From Rubrivirga marina (lineage in GTDB: Bacteria > Bacteroidota > Rhodothermia > Rhodothermales > Rubricoccaceae): a stretch of DNA of 64,000 bases. Shown here piece by piece: positions 8,584-16,547 of this stretch. The notes beneath the pieces were generated by a model. That model was not told the origin of the DNA. It saw only the letters and a program-made list of their open reading frames with translations, and ran no database searches. The stretch spans positions 1,621,154 to 1,685,153 of the forward strand of contig NZ_MQWD01000001.1 of NCBI RefSeq assembly GCF_002283365.1. The letters run 5' to 3'. The first letter of the stretch is position 1, and each line of letters opens with the position of its first letter. The translations under genes were made by a program, and so were the position numbers.

Positions 8584-9831
8584 CTAGGCGGTCCGGGCGA
8601 GCGGCATCGTCATGCAGCGGGGGCCGCCGCGGCCGCGCGAGAGCTCGTTGCCCGAGAGGCGGACGGCGATGCGCGCGTCCGACGATGGGGCGGTGTCGCC
8701 GTAGAAGTCGAGAAAGCTCTCGGCGTCGACGACGTGGAAGCCCTCCGCGCGGAGGGCGTCGTAGGTCGCCCGGTTCCGGTCGTAGCCGACGACGAGGCCC
8801 GGGCGGATGGCGAACAGGTTGGCCCCGTCGGTCCACTGCTCGCGCCGCTGGCGGACCGGGTCGTCGCCCCCGCACTTGACGAAGGAATACGTCCGCCCCG
8901 TGACGTCTTCGAGCGCCTCCCGGAGCGTCCGCCGCGGCCGGAGCCGGAGGTCGGACGTGTCGCCGTCGACGGCCTCGATCACGAACGTGTGGTCCTGCGC
9001 GTCCTCGATGATCGGCGGGAAGACGACGCACGTCTCGGGGTCGGCGAAGGTGAACACCGTGTCGAGGTGCATGCAGTAGCGCGCCTTCGGGAGGTTCACC
9101 ATGATCACGTGCTCGACCGACGTCCGCTCCAAGAGCTCGCGGGCCGCGGCGAGCACGCCGCCGAGGCTCGTCCGCTCGCTCTGCCCGATCAGCACCACCC
9201 GCTCGTCGACCACGAGGAGGTCGCCGCCCTCGAACGACACGTCGTCGGGCAGCTCGATCACGTTCTCGCGGACCTCGTCGAAGCGCGGGTGGTGGGCGTA
9301 GATCGTCTCCATGATCACGCTCTCCGGCGCCCGGGCGGCCGTCGCGGCGTGGCTCAGCAGGACGTGCCCGCCCACGACGGCCGAGAGGTCGCGCGTGAAC
9401 ATGAGGTTCGGCGTCGGGAGCGCCGTGACCGGGAACGGCGCCTGGCCCGTCGTGGCGAACCGGAGGAGGCCGTCGGCATCGAGCCCCTTCAGCTCCGACT
9501 CGTAGGCCTCGAAGTTTCGGTACGGCATCCGCTCGATGAGGCCGTCCACGAACGCCGTCCGCGCCTCGTCGGCGTCGAAGGCCTCGTGGAGGAGGGCCGT
9601 CACCTGGAGGACGGCGTCGTCGCGGCCGACGGCGGCTTGGAACAGGCGGACGAGCGTCGCGTGCTCCTCGCGGGCCTCCTCGACGAACAAGATGTCGTCG
9701 AACAGGAGCTCCTCCGCGTTCTCGGGCGAGACGAGCGCCATCTCTTCGCCCGGCGTGTGGACGACGACCTGCTGGAGCGGGCCCGTCTCGGACGGGATGT
9801 GGAGCGGGGCGACGGCGGGTTCGGCAGACAT
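8584..9831 (-). CDS. arcA: Arginine deiminase
   Basis: A 415-residue guanidino-group hydrolase (arginine to citrulline plus ammonium). Visible signatures: MFTRDLSAVVGG (~residue 138), MHLDTVFTF (~255, the His-Asp pair) and the C-terminal GNELSRGRGGPRCMTMP, with the catalytic cysteine about residue 406. Length matches the family. No carbamate kinase or ornithine transcarbamylase is adjacent, so this copy is not in an arc operon here; it could support pH homeostasis or arginine catabolism. A TAGCTTCC box lies 20 bases before the start, suggesting its own promoter with a very short leader. Confidence 0.92.
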   Translation of the reverse strand: MSAEPAVAPLHIPSETGPLQQVVVHTPGEEMALVSPENAEELLFDDILFVEEAREEHATLVRLFQAAVGRDDAVLQVTALLHEAFDADEARTAFVDGLIERMPYRNFEAYESELKGLDADGLLRFATTGQAPFPVTALPTPNLMFTRDLSAVVGGHVLLSHAATAARAPESVIMETIYAHHPRFDEVRENVIELPDDVSFEGGDLLVVDERVVLIGQSERTSLGGVLAAARELLERTSVEHVIMVNLPKARYCMHLDTVFTFADPETCVVFPPIIEDAQDHTFVIEAVDGDTSDLRLRPRRTLREALEDVTGRTYSFVKCGGDDPVRQRREQWTDGANLFAIRPGLVVGYDRNRATYDALRAEGFHVVDAESFLDFYGDTAPSSDARIAVRLSGNELSRGRGGPRCMTMPLARTA

Positions 9832-9850
9832 GGTGCTTTGGGGATCCCCC

Positions 9851-9858
9851 GGAAGCTA
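9851..9858 (-). promoter_or_regulatory. Candidate -7 box for arcA
   Basis: TAGCTTCC on the minus strand, its first base 27 bases before the arcA ATG. No clear -33 TTG is visible. A GGGGATCCCC palindrome lies between box and start. Confidence 0.45.
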
Positions 9859-9881
9859 CGAGGGGCGCCCCGCCCGCCCGG

Positions 9882-10073
9882 TCACCGCCGGGTCTTCTCC
9901 CAGACCAGCTCGAAGAACCGGAGGACGGCGGCCACGACGATCAGCACGATCACCACCTTCACGACGAGCCCGAGCAGCCACCCGGCCAGCTTCAGGACGA
10001 ACGCGAGCACGCCGAACGCCGCCACGAGCACGATCGCGGCGAGGAGGATTTGGAGGAGGCGCTGGATCAGCAT
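9882..10073 (-). CDS. Small hydrophobic membrane protein
   Basis: A 63-residue protein made of two long hydrophobic stretches (about residues 8-28 and 33-50, the latter VVKVVIVLIVVAAVL) and a basic tail WEKTRR. The start ATG is 8 bases after the stop of the upstream lipoprotein gene, so it is probably the last gene of a truA-lipoprotein-membrane protein transcript. No family recognised. Composition and spacing support a real gene. Function unknown. Confidence 0.6.
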   Translation of the reverse strand: MLIQRLLQILLAAIVLVAAFGVLAFVLKLAGWLLGLVVKVVIVLIVVAAVLRFFELVWEKTRR

Positions 10074-10081
10074 GGTCCGGG

Positions 10082-11380
10082 TCAGAACTGGAGGACTTCA
10101 AAGGAGGCGATCGCCGAGCCGGCCGAAGGGCGCCCGCCTCCGATCACGATTCGTCCGCCCCCGAAAATAGTTGCGGTGTGTTCGGACCGCGGCACACGCA
10201 GTTGGATTCCGGGCACCGAGAACACCCGGTCGATGCCGGGGGCGTAGACCTCGACCGACCCGAGGGGCTCTCCGCCGGCGGTGCGCCCGCCCGTGACGAG
10301 GGCCAGCCCGCCCCCGAGGTCGACCGCCTCGGCGTCCGTGCGGGGGGTGGCGAGCGGCTCGCCCGGCCGCACGCTGAGGCTAAAGGGGAACGTTCCGGTG
10401 CCCGGCGTCGACCAGCGGAGGTCCAGCGTGGCCCCCTCGGCCCCGTCGAGCCCGACCGCCACGGCCGACCGGTCTCCGATCGGGGCGAGGGCCGGTCCGG
10501 CGAGCGCGGCGAACCCGCTGGCGCCGCCCTCCGGCGAGAGCCGCGTGAGGGTGAAGCCGAACCCGCGGTCCCCGTCGACGCGGTACACGTCGACCGTCGA
10601 CGAGGCCGCGGCGCCGGGCGTCCGGCCGCCGAGGAGGTAGACGTAGGTCGTGCCGTCGAGCAACACGGCGCGGGCGACGTGTCCGCTCCGGGCCGGCTCG
10701 CCGCCGTCGACCTGGACCGTTCGGGCCTCCCCGTTTGGTCCGATCCACTCCGGCGGGCGGACGAAGTCGGACGGGGCCGAGGGCGCCTCGGTGCTCGCGC
10801 CGCCCATGAGGAGCACGCCGTCCAGGAGCTCCGTCGCCGTGTGCCCACCGCGCGCACGCTCGAGGTCGATCTCGAACGCGAGGATCTGTGTGCTCACCAG
10901 CTGGAGGATCGTGGCGGACGCCAGCGGGGCGCGCGACACCCCGAATCCACCGCTGACGAGCCCCTGTCCCGTGGTCCCCAGCGGGGCCGACGCCGCGCTC
11001 GTCCGCGCCGGGAGCCCCGTCGTTGTGCTGATGACGCCCTGGGTGAGCGGGAGGTAGACGGCGTAGAGCGTGTCGCGGCGGAGCGGCCCGTCGTCGCCGA
11101 AGAGAGTGTACGGGATCGCGTTTAGGCCGCGTATGAGTCGGGCGTCGTAGACGAAGGCCTGGAGCGTCGTGTCGTAGGGGACCTCGACGTCCTCCACCTG
11201 GAGCCCGAGGCGGAGGCTCGCCGACTCGGGCACGAACCGGATCTGGAGGTCCGGGGAGGTCTGGACTTCGCTGAGGTCCGGGGAGATGAGGACCGGGGAG
11301 ATGTCGCCGTCCGACCCGATCGGGACGCGGTCGCAGCCGACGACGGCGAGGAGCAGGCAGGCGAGGGCGAGGCGGCGCAC
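10082..11380 (-). CDS. Lipoprotein with kelch-like repeats
   Basis: A 432-residue protein starting at GTG, with a short signal peptide and lipobox ending VVGC (Cys about residue 16). The first ~150 residues look like a beta-sandwich domain. From about residue 165 on, there are repeated blocks of the form R(T/S)..A..L.GG..L..GGR, for example YVYLLGGRTPG, ALVTGGRTAG and RIVIGGGRPS, the glycine-doublet strand pattern of kelch beta-propeller repeats. Probably anchored in an envelope membrane. Substrate or partner unknown. The stop of truA is 3 bases upstream, so the two are almost certainly cotranscribed. Confidence 0.75.
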   Translation of the reverse strand: MRRLALACLLLAVVGCDRVPIGSDGDISPVLISPDLSEVQTSPDLQIRFVPESASLRLGLQVEDVEVPYDTTLQAFVYDARLIRGLNAIPYTLFGDDGPLRRDTLYAVYLPLTQGVISTTTGLPARTSAASAPLGTTGQGLVSGGFGVSRAPLASATILQLVSTQILAFEIDLERARGGHTATELLDGVLLMGGASTEAPSAPSDFVRPPEWIGPNGEARTVQVDGGEPARSGHVARAVLLDGTTYVYLLGGRTPGAAASSTVDVYRVDGDRGFGFTLTRLSPEGGASGFAALAGPALAPIGDRSAVAVGLDGAEGATLDLRWSTPGTGTFPFSLSVRPGEPLATPRTDAEAVDLGGGLALVTGGRTAGGEPLGSVEVYAPGIDRVFSVPGIQLRVPRSEHTATIFGGGRIVIGGGRPSAGSAIASFEVLQF

Positions 11381-11383
11381 GGG

Positions 11384-12133
11384 CTAGGCGGGGGGGGCGT
11401 CGTACTCGACCCGGTCGAGGACGAGGCCGTGGGGCGGGGCAGCGGGGCCGGCGGCGCGGCGGTCGCGGGCCGCCAGCACGTCGGCGACGTCGGAGGGCGA
11501 CCGCCGTCCGCGGCCGACCTCGACGAGGGTACCGACGATGCCGCGGACCATCCCATGCAGAAATCGGTCCGCCTCGACCTCGAAGTCGAAGTCGCCCGGC
11601 CGCGCGCCCGGCCCCCAGCGGGCCAGCCGGACGGTGCAGACGCGGTTCGTCGTCTCCGACTTCGTCCGGCAGAACGACGAGAAGTCGTGGCGCCCGACGA
11701 GGCGTCGCGCCGCCTCGTTCATGGCGTCGACGTCGGGCGCGGGCCAGAGGTGCACGCGCGTCCGGCGGTCGAGCGCGCGCGGCTCCGTCGCCGCGTGGTA
11801 GACGTAGCGCCGCCGCCGCGCGTCGTAGCGGGCGTGGAACCCGTCGGGCGCCGGCGCGACCGCGAGCACCGCGATCGACGGCGGGAGGAGCCCATTGAGC
11901 GATGCCTTGAGCCGGAACGCGTCCACGGCCGCCTCGGTCACGAAGTGGGCCACCTGGCCACGCGCATGGACGCCCGTGTCCGTCCGCCCCGATCCGACCA
12001 CGGCGACCGGGTGGCGGAGCGCCACGGCGAGGGCGTCCTCGATCGCTCCTTGGACCGTCGGCCCCTCGGGTTGAATCTGCCAGCCCCGGAAGTCGGTGCC
12101 GTCGTATTCGATCAGGAGGCGGGTGGTGGGCAC
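11384..12133 (-). CDS. truA: tRNA pseudouridine(38-40) synthase TruA
   Basis: A 249-residue enzyme that makes pseudouridine at positions 38-40 of tRNA anticodon arms. The catalytic motif GRTDTGVHARGQ carries the nucleophile Asp52. YDGTDFRGWQIQP at the N-terminus and RFLHGMVRGIVGTL near the C-terminal part are family signatures. An upstream in-frame ATG exists at 12271, but GTG at 12133 places the conserved YDGT at residue 10 as in homologues; the extra sequence would be noncoding spacer before divergent aroK. It heads the transcript with the kelch-like lipoprotein. Confidence 0.92.
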   Translation of the reverse strand: MPTTRLLIEYDGTDFRGWQIQPEGPTVQGAIEDALAVALRHPVAVVGSGRTDTGVHARGQVAHFVTEAAVDAFRLKASLNGLLPPSIAVLAVAPAPDGFHARYDARRRRYVYHAATEPRALDRRTRVHLWPAPDVDAMNEAARRLVGRHDFSSFCRTKSETTNRVCTVRLARWGPGARPGDFDFEVEADRFLHGMVRGIVGTLVEVGRGRRSPSDVADVLAARDRRAAGPAAPPHGLVLDRVEYDAPPA

Positions 12134-12257
12134 AGAGCCGAGGGGAGGGGGATCCGTAAGGTGAGGCGGCGCCCGAAAAGTTCCGCCAGCTTTCGGGGCT
12201 GCGGCTGGCAGACCCGTCCCGGCTGGACGGACCTTCGAGTCCCCCGCCTCCTTCCCT

Positions 12258-12803
12258 GTGCCCCCCCGCATCTACCTCACCGGCTTCATGGCCTCCGGCA
12301 AGAGCACGGTTGGCCCGCTGCTGGCGGACCGACTGGGCTACCGGTTCGTGGACCTGGACTGGCTCGTGGAGGCACAGACGGGGCGGTCCGTCCCGGACCT
12401 CTTCGCCGAGGGGGAGGGCGTCTTCCGCGCCGCGGAGGCGACGGCCCTCCGGGAGACGACCGGCGGACAGGGCCTCGTGGTCTCGACCGGCGGCGGCACG
12501 CTCGTCACCCCGCAGAACCTCGTCGTCGCGCGCGGGGCGGGGCCGATCGTGTGGCTCCGGGCGTCCGTTCCCGTGGTCCTCGCCCGCGTCGGCGACACGG
12601 AGGGGCGGCCGATGCTCGCCGGACGCGACGGGCGTCCCCTCCGGGACGAGGCACTCCGGTCGCGCGTGGCCGACCTCCTCGCCGCCCGAGAGCCGTTCTA
12701 CGCCCAGGCCGACCTCGTGGTCGACGCGGACGCCGAGGCGGACGTGGTCGCCCGCGACGCGGCCGAAGCCCTCGCGCGCTGGCGGCGCGGGCCGGCGGCC
12801 TAG
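12258..12803 (+). CDS. aroK: Shikimate kinase
   Basis: A 181-residue P-loop kinase that phosphorylates shikimate in chorismate synthesis. Start is GTG. The P-loop GFMASGKST is at residues 9-17, the shikimate-binding DLDWLVE follows at about 33, then STGGGT (~79), RPMLAG and the lid arginine region RRP/REPFYAQAD. Length is normal. A GACCTTCG sequence at 12230-12237 lies close before the start and resembles a weak -7 box. Its stop overlaps the stop of convergent rnhB at the tetranucleotide CTAG. Confidence 0.92.
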   Translation: MPPRIYLTGFMASGKSTVGPLLADRLGYRFVDLDWLVEAQTGRSVPDLFAEGEGVFRAAEATALRETTGGQGLVVSTGGGTLVTPQNLVVARGAGPIVWLRASVPVVLARVGDTEGRPMLAGRDGRPLRDEALRSRVADLLAAREPFYAQADLVVDADAEADVVARDAAEALARWRRGPAA

Positions 12804-13396
12804 CGCGTCAGGCGGAACGACCGGCGGTGGTGCGGGCTCGGCCCGTGCGCCGCGAGGGCCTCGTAGTGGGCCGCCGTCGGGTACCCCTTGTGGCCGGCCC
12901 AGCCGTACACCGGGAACGCCGCGTCGAGCTCGACCATGACCCGGTCGCGCGTGACCTTTGCCACGACGGACGCCGCGGCGATCGAGAGGCTCTTCCCGTC
13001 GCCCTTGACGACCGTCTCTTGCGGGCACGGCGCGTTCGGGACCTCGCGGTTGCCGTCCACCAGGAACACGTCGGGGACGAGCGGGAGGGCGGCGGCGGCG
13101 CGGCGCATGGCCTCCATCGACGCCCACAGCACGTTGAGCTCGTCGATCTCCGCCGGCGAGCACTGCCCGACGCCGACGGCCAGCGCCTCGCGGCGGATCC
13201 GGGGCACGAGCGCCTCGCGCGCCTCGCGCGTCAGCGTTTTCGAGTCGTCGAGCCCGGGAAGGTCGGCCTCGGGCGGGAGGACGACGGCGGCGGCCACGAC
13301 GGGGCCGGCGAGGCAGCCCCGGCCGGCCTCGTCGAGCCCCACGACGACGCGGCGGCCGGCGCTCCAGTGGCGGTGTTCGATCGAGAGGTCTGGCAC
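12800..13396 (-). CDS. rnhB: Ribonuclease HII
   Basis: A 198-residue enzyme that cuts RNA in RNA-DNA hybrids and single ribonucleotides in DNA. Active-site motif GLDEAGRGCLAGPV (~residues 20-33) supplies Asp and Glu; DGN (~107) and SIAAASVVAKVTRD (~140) complete the site. Start is GTG (encoding MPDLS), 6 bases after a TAGGTTCG box, so the message could be almost leaderless. Convergent with aroK, sharing 4 bases. Confidence 0.93.
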   Translation of the reverse strand: MPDLSIEHRHWSAGRRVVVGLDEAGRGCLAGPVVAAAVVLPPEADLPGLDDSKTLTREAREALVPRIRREALAVGVGQCSPAEIDELNVLWASMEAMRRAAAALPLVPDVFLVDGNREVPNAPCPQETVVKGDGKSLSIAAASVVAKVTRDRVMVELDAAFPVYGWAGHKGYPTAAHYEALAAHGPSPHHRRSFRLTR

Positions 13397-13401
13397 GGCG
13401 A

Positions 13402-13409
13402 CGAACCTA
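13402..13409 (-). promoter_or_regulatory. Candidate -7 box for rnhB
   Basis: TAGGTTCG on the minus strand, only 5 bases separating it from the GTG start. If functional, transcription would begin at or next to the start codon. Confidence 0.4.
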
Positions 13410-13467
13410 CGAGGCCCCCGCCGGCATCAGAAAACACCCGGGCGAGCGTTCCGTGAAGCGTGGGGGG

Positions 13468-13498
13468 TTGAAGGGGCGACCGAAACCATCTATCTTGG
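13468..13498 (+). promoter_or_regulatory. Candidate rho promoter (-33 TTG, -7 TATCTTGG)
   Basis: TTG at 13468-13470 and TATCTTGG at 13491-13498 with 20 bases between, matching the Bacteroidota -33/-7 arrangement (TTG-N19-21-TAnnTTTG). It lies about 325 bases before rho, implying a long leader. Confidence 0.55.
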
Positions 13499-13823
13499 CT
13501 CGCGTCATACGACTCCCCGGCAGCGAACCATACCGACGTCGCCAGGGGGGTCCGGGCCAGGTCACAGCCGTCGCAGCGGAGCGAGGCGCAGCGGACCGTT
13601 CGACCACCGGCCCATCGTTCCGATTTTCGGCACGGGTTCTGCCCGACCGGAGACACCGGCATACCGGCGGCACGGCCGCCCGCGCCTCTCGTAACGACCC
13701 GTCCGCAGACTGGCGGACCCTCCCGCGCCCCGCGGGAGATCCCACCTCCGGGACCGTGGGCGGCCTACGCCGCTCGTCCCCACCGCGCCCCCCAGGGGCT
13801 CCGTATCGCCACCCAGCCACTCC
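13499..13823 (+). other. Long, C-rich rho leader
   Basis: About 320 bases with no convincing gene between the candidate promoter and the rho start. The last ~60 bases are markedly C-rich and G-poor on the plus strand, the composition favoured by Rho utilisation sites. In Escherichia coli rho is autogenously attenuated in its leader; a similar arrangement here is inference. Possible short hairpins (for example CTCCCGCG/CGCGGGAG at 13719-13739) are present. Confidence 0.4.
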
Positions 13824-15383
13824 ATGGCAGACAAGACGAGCGCGACGGCCGACGCCGACGCCCCCGAGACCGAGACCACGCCCTCGAAGCGCCGACGCAC
13901 GCGGGCCCACGTCATCGACCTTACCGACTCCGGGTCGGGCTCCACCGGTGACGGCGCCCCGGCGCCGGCCGAGGAGAAGCCCAAGCGCCGGTCGCGGAAG
14001 AAAGCCGACGAGCCCGAGGCCAAGACCGCCGAGGACCAGGGCGCCGACGAGGGCGACGAGAAGCCCAAGCGCCGCCGCCGGACCCGCGAGGCCGAGCCCG
14101 TCGCCTCCAGCGACAAGCTCGACGAGGTCGAGGACGACGCGCCCACGAAGGGCCAGGCGAAAAGCCAGTCCGACGACGACGACTCGGACGACGACTCCGA
14201 CGACACCTCGGGCGGTCGCCGGCGGAGCCGCAAGAAGCGGAACCGCGGCAAGAAGAACGACGGCGGCGGGCACCCGGGCGAGCCCTTCGAGGGCATGCTC
14301 GAGCTCATCGGCGACAAGAAGTTCGGCTTCATCCGCGAGCTCTCGACCTCGCTAGCGAAGGGCGACAACGACCCCTTCATGCCGCCGCCGATCATCCAGA
14401 AGTACAACCTCCGCGATGGCGTCAGGCTAAAGGGGACCATCAAGCCGGGACGCAAGGGCGCCTGGCAGGTCACCGACGTCGAGGAGGTCATGGGGATGGA
14501 CCCCGAGGAGTGGGCGGAGACGTCCGACTTCGAGGACGGCATGGTGATCTACCCCGAGGACAAGCTCGACCTCGTGGCGGGCCCCGGCGACATCTCGATG
14601 CGCGTCATCGACCTGGTGTCGCCGCTCGGGAAGGGCCAGCGGGCCCTCATCGTGGCGCCGCCGCGCGCCGGCAAGACGTTCATCCTGAAAGGGATGGCGG
14701 CCGGCCTCGCCCAGAACCACCCCGAGGTCAAGCTCGTCGCGCTCCTCATCGACGAGCGGCCGGAGGAGGTCACCGACTTCCGCCGGAACACCGACTGCAC
14801 CGTCTTCGCCTCGTCGAACGACGCCGGCGAGGACAACCACGTCCGCGTCGCGACGCTCGCCTTCGAGTACGCCCGGCGCCTCGTCGAGCAGGGGAACGAC
14901 GTGGTCATCCTCCTCGACTCGCTCACGCGCCTCGGCCGGACGTTCAACCTCTACGGCGGCAACTCCGGCCGGACGATGTCGGGCGGCCTCGACGCCCGCG
15001 CGCTCCTCATGCCGCGGAAGATCTTCGGCGCGGCCCGCAACATCGAGAACGGCGGCTCGCTGACCATCGTCGCGACGGCCCTCGTCGAGACGGGCTCCCG
15101 CATGGACGACGTCATCTTCGAGGAGTTCAAGGGGACCGGCAACTCGGAGATCGTCCTCGACCGGGACCTCTCGGAAAAGCGGATCTACCCGGCCATCAAC
15201 ATCCGGCGGTCGGGCACGCGGAACGAGGAGCGCCTCGTCAACCCGGACATCGCGACGCAGCGCAACCTCCTCCTCCGCGCGCTCAACAGCCGCTTCCCGG
15301 ATGAGGCCATGCAGGCGCTCATCAAGCAGATCCACGCGAGCCCGTCGAACGAGCAGATGCTCATCGAGCTCATCCCCGAGTAG
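13824..15383 (+). CDS. rho: Transcription termination factor Rho with long charged N-terminal extension
   Basis: A 519-residue hexameric RNA helicase/ATPase. Residues 1 to ~150 are a low-complexity extension of alternating acidic and Lys/Arg-rich blocks ([38 protein letters not shown]), absent from the E. coli protein. The RNA-binding OB domain begins near residue 153 ([17 protein letters not shown]). P-loop APPRAGKT is at about 278-285, then [12 protein letters not shown], the Q-loop/secondary channel region and [13 protein letters not shown]. All catalytic motifs are intact. Such insertions occur in Bacteroidota and Actinobacteria Rho and can mediate nonspecific RNA binding or phase behaviour. 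A true terminator follows the gene. Confidence 0.95.
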   Translation: MADKTSATADADAPETETTPSKRRRTRAHVIDLTDSGSGSTGDGAPAPAEEKPKRRSRKKADEPEAKTAEDQGADEGDEKPKRRRRTREAEPVASSDKLDEVEDDAPTKGQAKSQSDDDDSDDDSDDTSGGRRRSRKKRNRGKKNDGGGHPGEPFEGMLELIGDKKFGFIRELSTSLAKGDNDPFMPPPIIQKYNLRDGVRLKGTIKPGRKGAWQVTDVEEVMGMDPEEWAETSDFEDGMVIYPEDKLDLVAGPGDISMRVIDLVSPLGKGQRALIVAPPRAGKTFILKGMAAGLAQNHPEVKLVALLIDERPEEVTDFRRNTDCTVFASSNDAGEDNHVRVATLAFEYARRLVEQGNDVVILLDSLTRLGRTFNLYGGNSGRTMSGGLDARALLMPRKIFGAARNIENGGSLTIVATALVETGSRMDDVIFEEFKGTGNSEIVLDRDLSEKRIYPAINIRRSGTRNEERLVNPDIATQRNLLLRALNSRFPDEAMQALIKQIHASPSNEQMLIELIPE

Positions 15384-15397
15384 ACGGCCGGCTCCTC

Positions 15398-15417
15398 CCG
15401 CCTCGGCACCGAGGCGG
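15398..15417. repeat. Palindromic element copy 3
   Basis: Perfect arms with CA centre, 15 bases after the rho stop and just before the intrinsic terminator. Confidence 0.9.
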
Positions 15418-15426
15418 ACGACCCTG

Positions 15427-15461
15427 CGGGGCGCTGCCACACCGGCGGCGCCCCGTTTTTT
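15427..15461 (+). terminator. Intrinsic terminator after rho
   Basis: GGGGCGC(T)GCC pairs with GGC(G)GCGCCCC around a 4-base loop, followed by six T at 15456-15461. Confidence 0.9.
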
Positions 15462-15473
15462 GGCCGGCCCAGC

Positions 15474-15507
15474 CCACCTCGGTCGGCCCGCGGGCACACC
15501 GAGGCGG
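15474..15507. repeat. Palindromic element copy 4, degenerate
   Basis: Left arm has one change (CCACCTCGG), right arm CCGAGGCGG is perfect; the 16-base centre holds its own CCCGCGGG palindrome. It sits after the rho terminator, so it is not needed for rho termination. Confidence 0.6.
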
Positions 15508-15538
15508 ACCGTTTCGCTTCCGGCGGGTGCCTCGCTCC

Positions 15539-15672
15539 TCGTGTCCTCCTGAGCCAAGACCCGCAGCGGCGGAGCCGAAGGGTCCCCGGCGCGCACGGAG
15601 TCCGAGCGCATCCCTGGTGTTGGAGCTCGTCGGAGAGCCTTCGGCTCGCTCCGCTCGCGCGGGACGACACGA
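15539..15672. repeat. Inverted-repeat-bounded intergenic element, copy A
   Basis: A 134-base element bounded by TCGTGTC and GACACGA, with further pairing TCC/GGA just inside. The interior contains GAGC-CGAAGG-type blocks such as GCGGCGGAGCCGAAGG and ends GGCTCGCTCCGCTCG. Ends and interior blocks resemble copy B at 46419-46575 and the widespread bacterial intergenic repeat of the form GTCATCCTGAGCG...GAAGGATC. No reading frame. MITE-like or REP/RNA-hairpin element; no transposase in view. Confidence 0.65.
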
Positions 15673-15748
15673 CGTTCGCGTTGGCGGCCGACGGCGAGGT
15701 TAGGCGATCCGTTCGGAGGGGTCTAGGGGCCGACAGACGCACGCGCCG

Positions 15749-16516
15749 ATGCCGCCCGACTTCCGACCGGGGATCGCCCTCCACGAGCCCGACGCCGACG
15801 AGCCCGAGGTCCAGTACGACTACGTCCCCATCAAAGAACGGCCCGAGGCGGACCGGCCGCGGGAGAAGCTGTTGACGCGAGGTCCGGCCGTGCTCTCCGA
15901 TGCCGAGCTGGTCGGCCTCGTGTTCGGGAGCGGGACGCGCGTGGGGGGGCGGAGCGTGTCGGCGGTGGAGCTGGCGCAGGCGCTGATCGGGGCGTACGGG
16001 TCGCTGGCGAAGCTGGCCCGGCGCGACGCGAACCAGGTGGCGAAGGCGACGAAGGGCGTCGGCCCGGCGAAGGCGGCGCAGCTGGCGGCCGTGTTCGAGA
16101 TCGGGCGGCGGGTCGAGGCCGCGCCGCCCGAGGACCGCGTCCAGGTCCGCTCGCCGGCCGACGTGGCGGCGGCCTACGGCCCGCGCCTCCGCGACCTCAA
16201 CCGCGAGGTGTTCGTCGTCCTCCACCTCAACACGGCCAACGTCGTGACGGCCGAGTACACCCTCACGACGGGCGGGCTGGCAGCGTCCATCGTCGAGCCG
16301 CGGCAGGTGTTCGAGCGGGCCATCTTGGAGCACGCGGCGTCGGTGGTGTGCCTCCACAACCACCCGTCCGGCAACCCGGAGCCGAGCCGGGAAGACGTCG
16401 CGATCACGAAGCAGCTCTGCGAGGCGGGGAAGGTCCTGGGCATCCCGGTCCACGACCACGTCATCATCGCGGGCCGGGGGTACACGTCGCTGGCCGAGCG
16501 CGGGCTGATGGGCTGA
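15749..16516 (+). CDS. radC: RadC/JAB-domain protein (UPF0758)
   Basis: A 255-residue member of the RadC family. An N-terminal helix-hairpin-helix-like region (ANQVAKATKGVGPAKAAQ, ~90-110) precedes the JAB1/MPN-like metal site LHNHPSGNPEPSRED near residue 205, with all His and Asp ligands present. The family was historically linked to DNA repair, but its biochemical role is unsettled; JAB fold implies a metal-dependent hydrolase or remnant. Residues 1-30 are a variable acidic/proline-rich start. The 365-base gap before it holds two repeats, a terminator and element A. Confidence 0.9.
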   Translation: MPPDFRPGIALHEPDADEPEVQYDYVPIKERPEADRPREKLLTRGPAVLSDAELVGLVFGSGTRVGGRSVSAVELAQALIGAYGSLAKLARRDANQVAKATKGVGPAKAAQLAAVFEIGRRVEAAPPEDRVQVRSPADVAAAYGPRLRDLNREVFVVLHLNTANVVTAEYTLTTGGLAASIVEPRQVFERAILEHAASVVCLHNHPSGNPEPSREDVAITKQLCEAGKVLGIPVHDHVIIAGRGYTSLAERGLMG

Positions 16517-16520
16517 GCGC

Positions 16521-16528
16521 TACGTTGC
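16521..16528 (+). promoter_or_regulatory. Candidate -7 box
   Basis: TACGTTGC, first base 27 bases before the ATG of the membrane acyltransferase gene and just after the radC stop. Confidence 0.45.
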
Positions 16529-16547
16529 GGGGCCCCTCCGCACCGTC

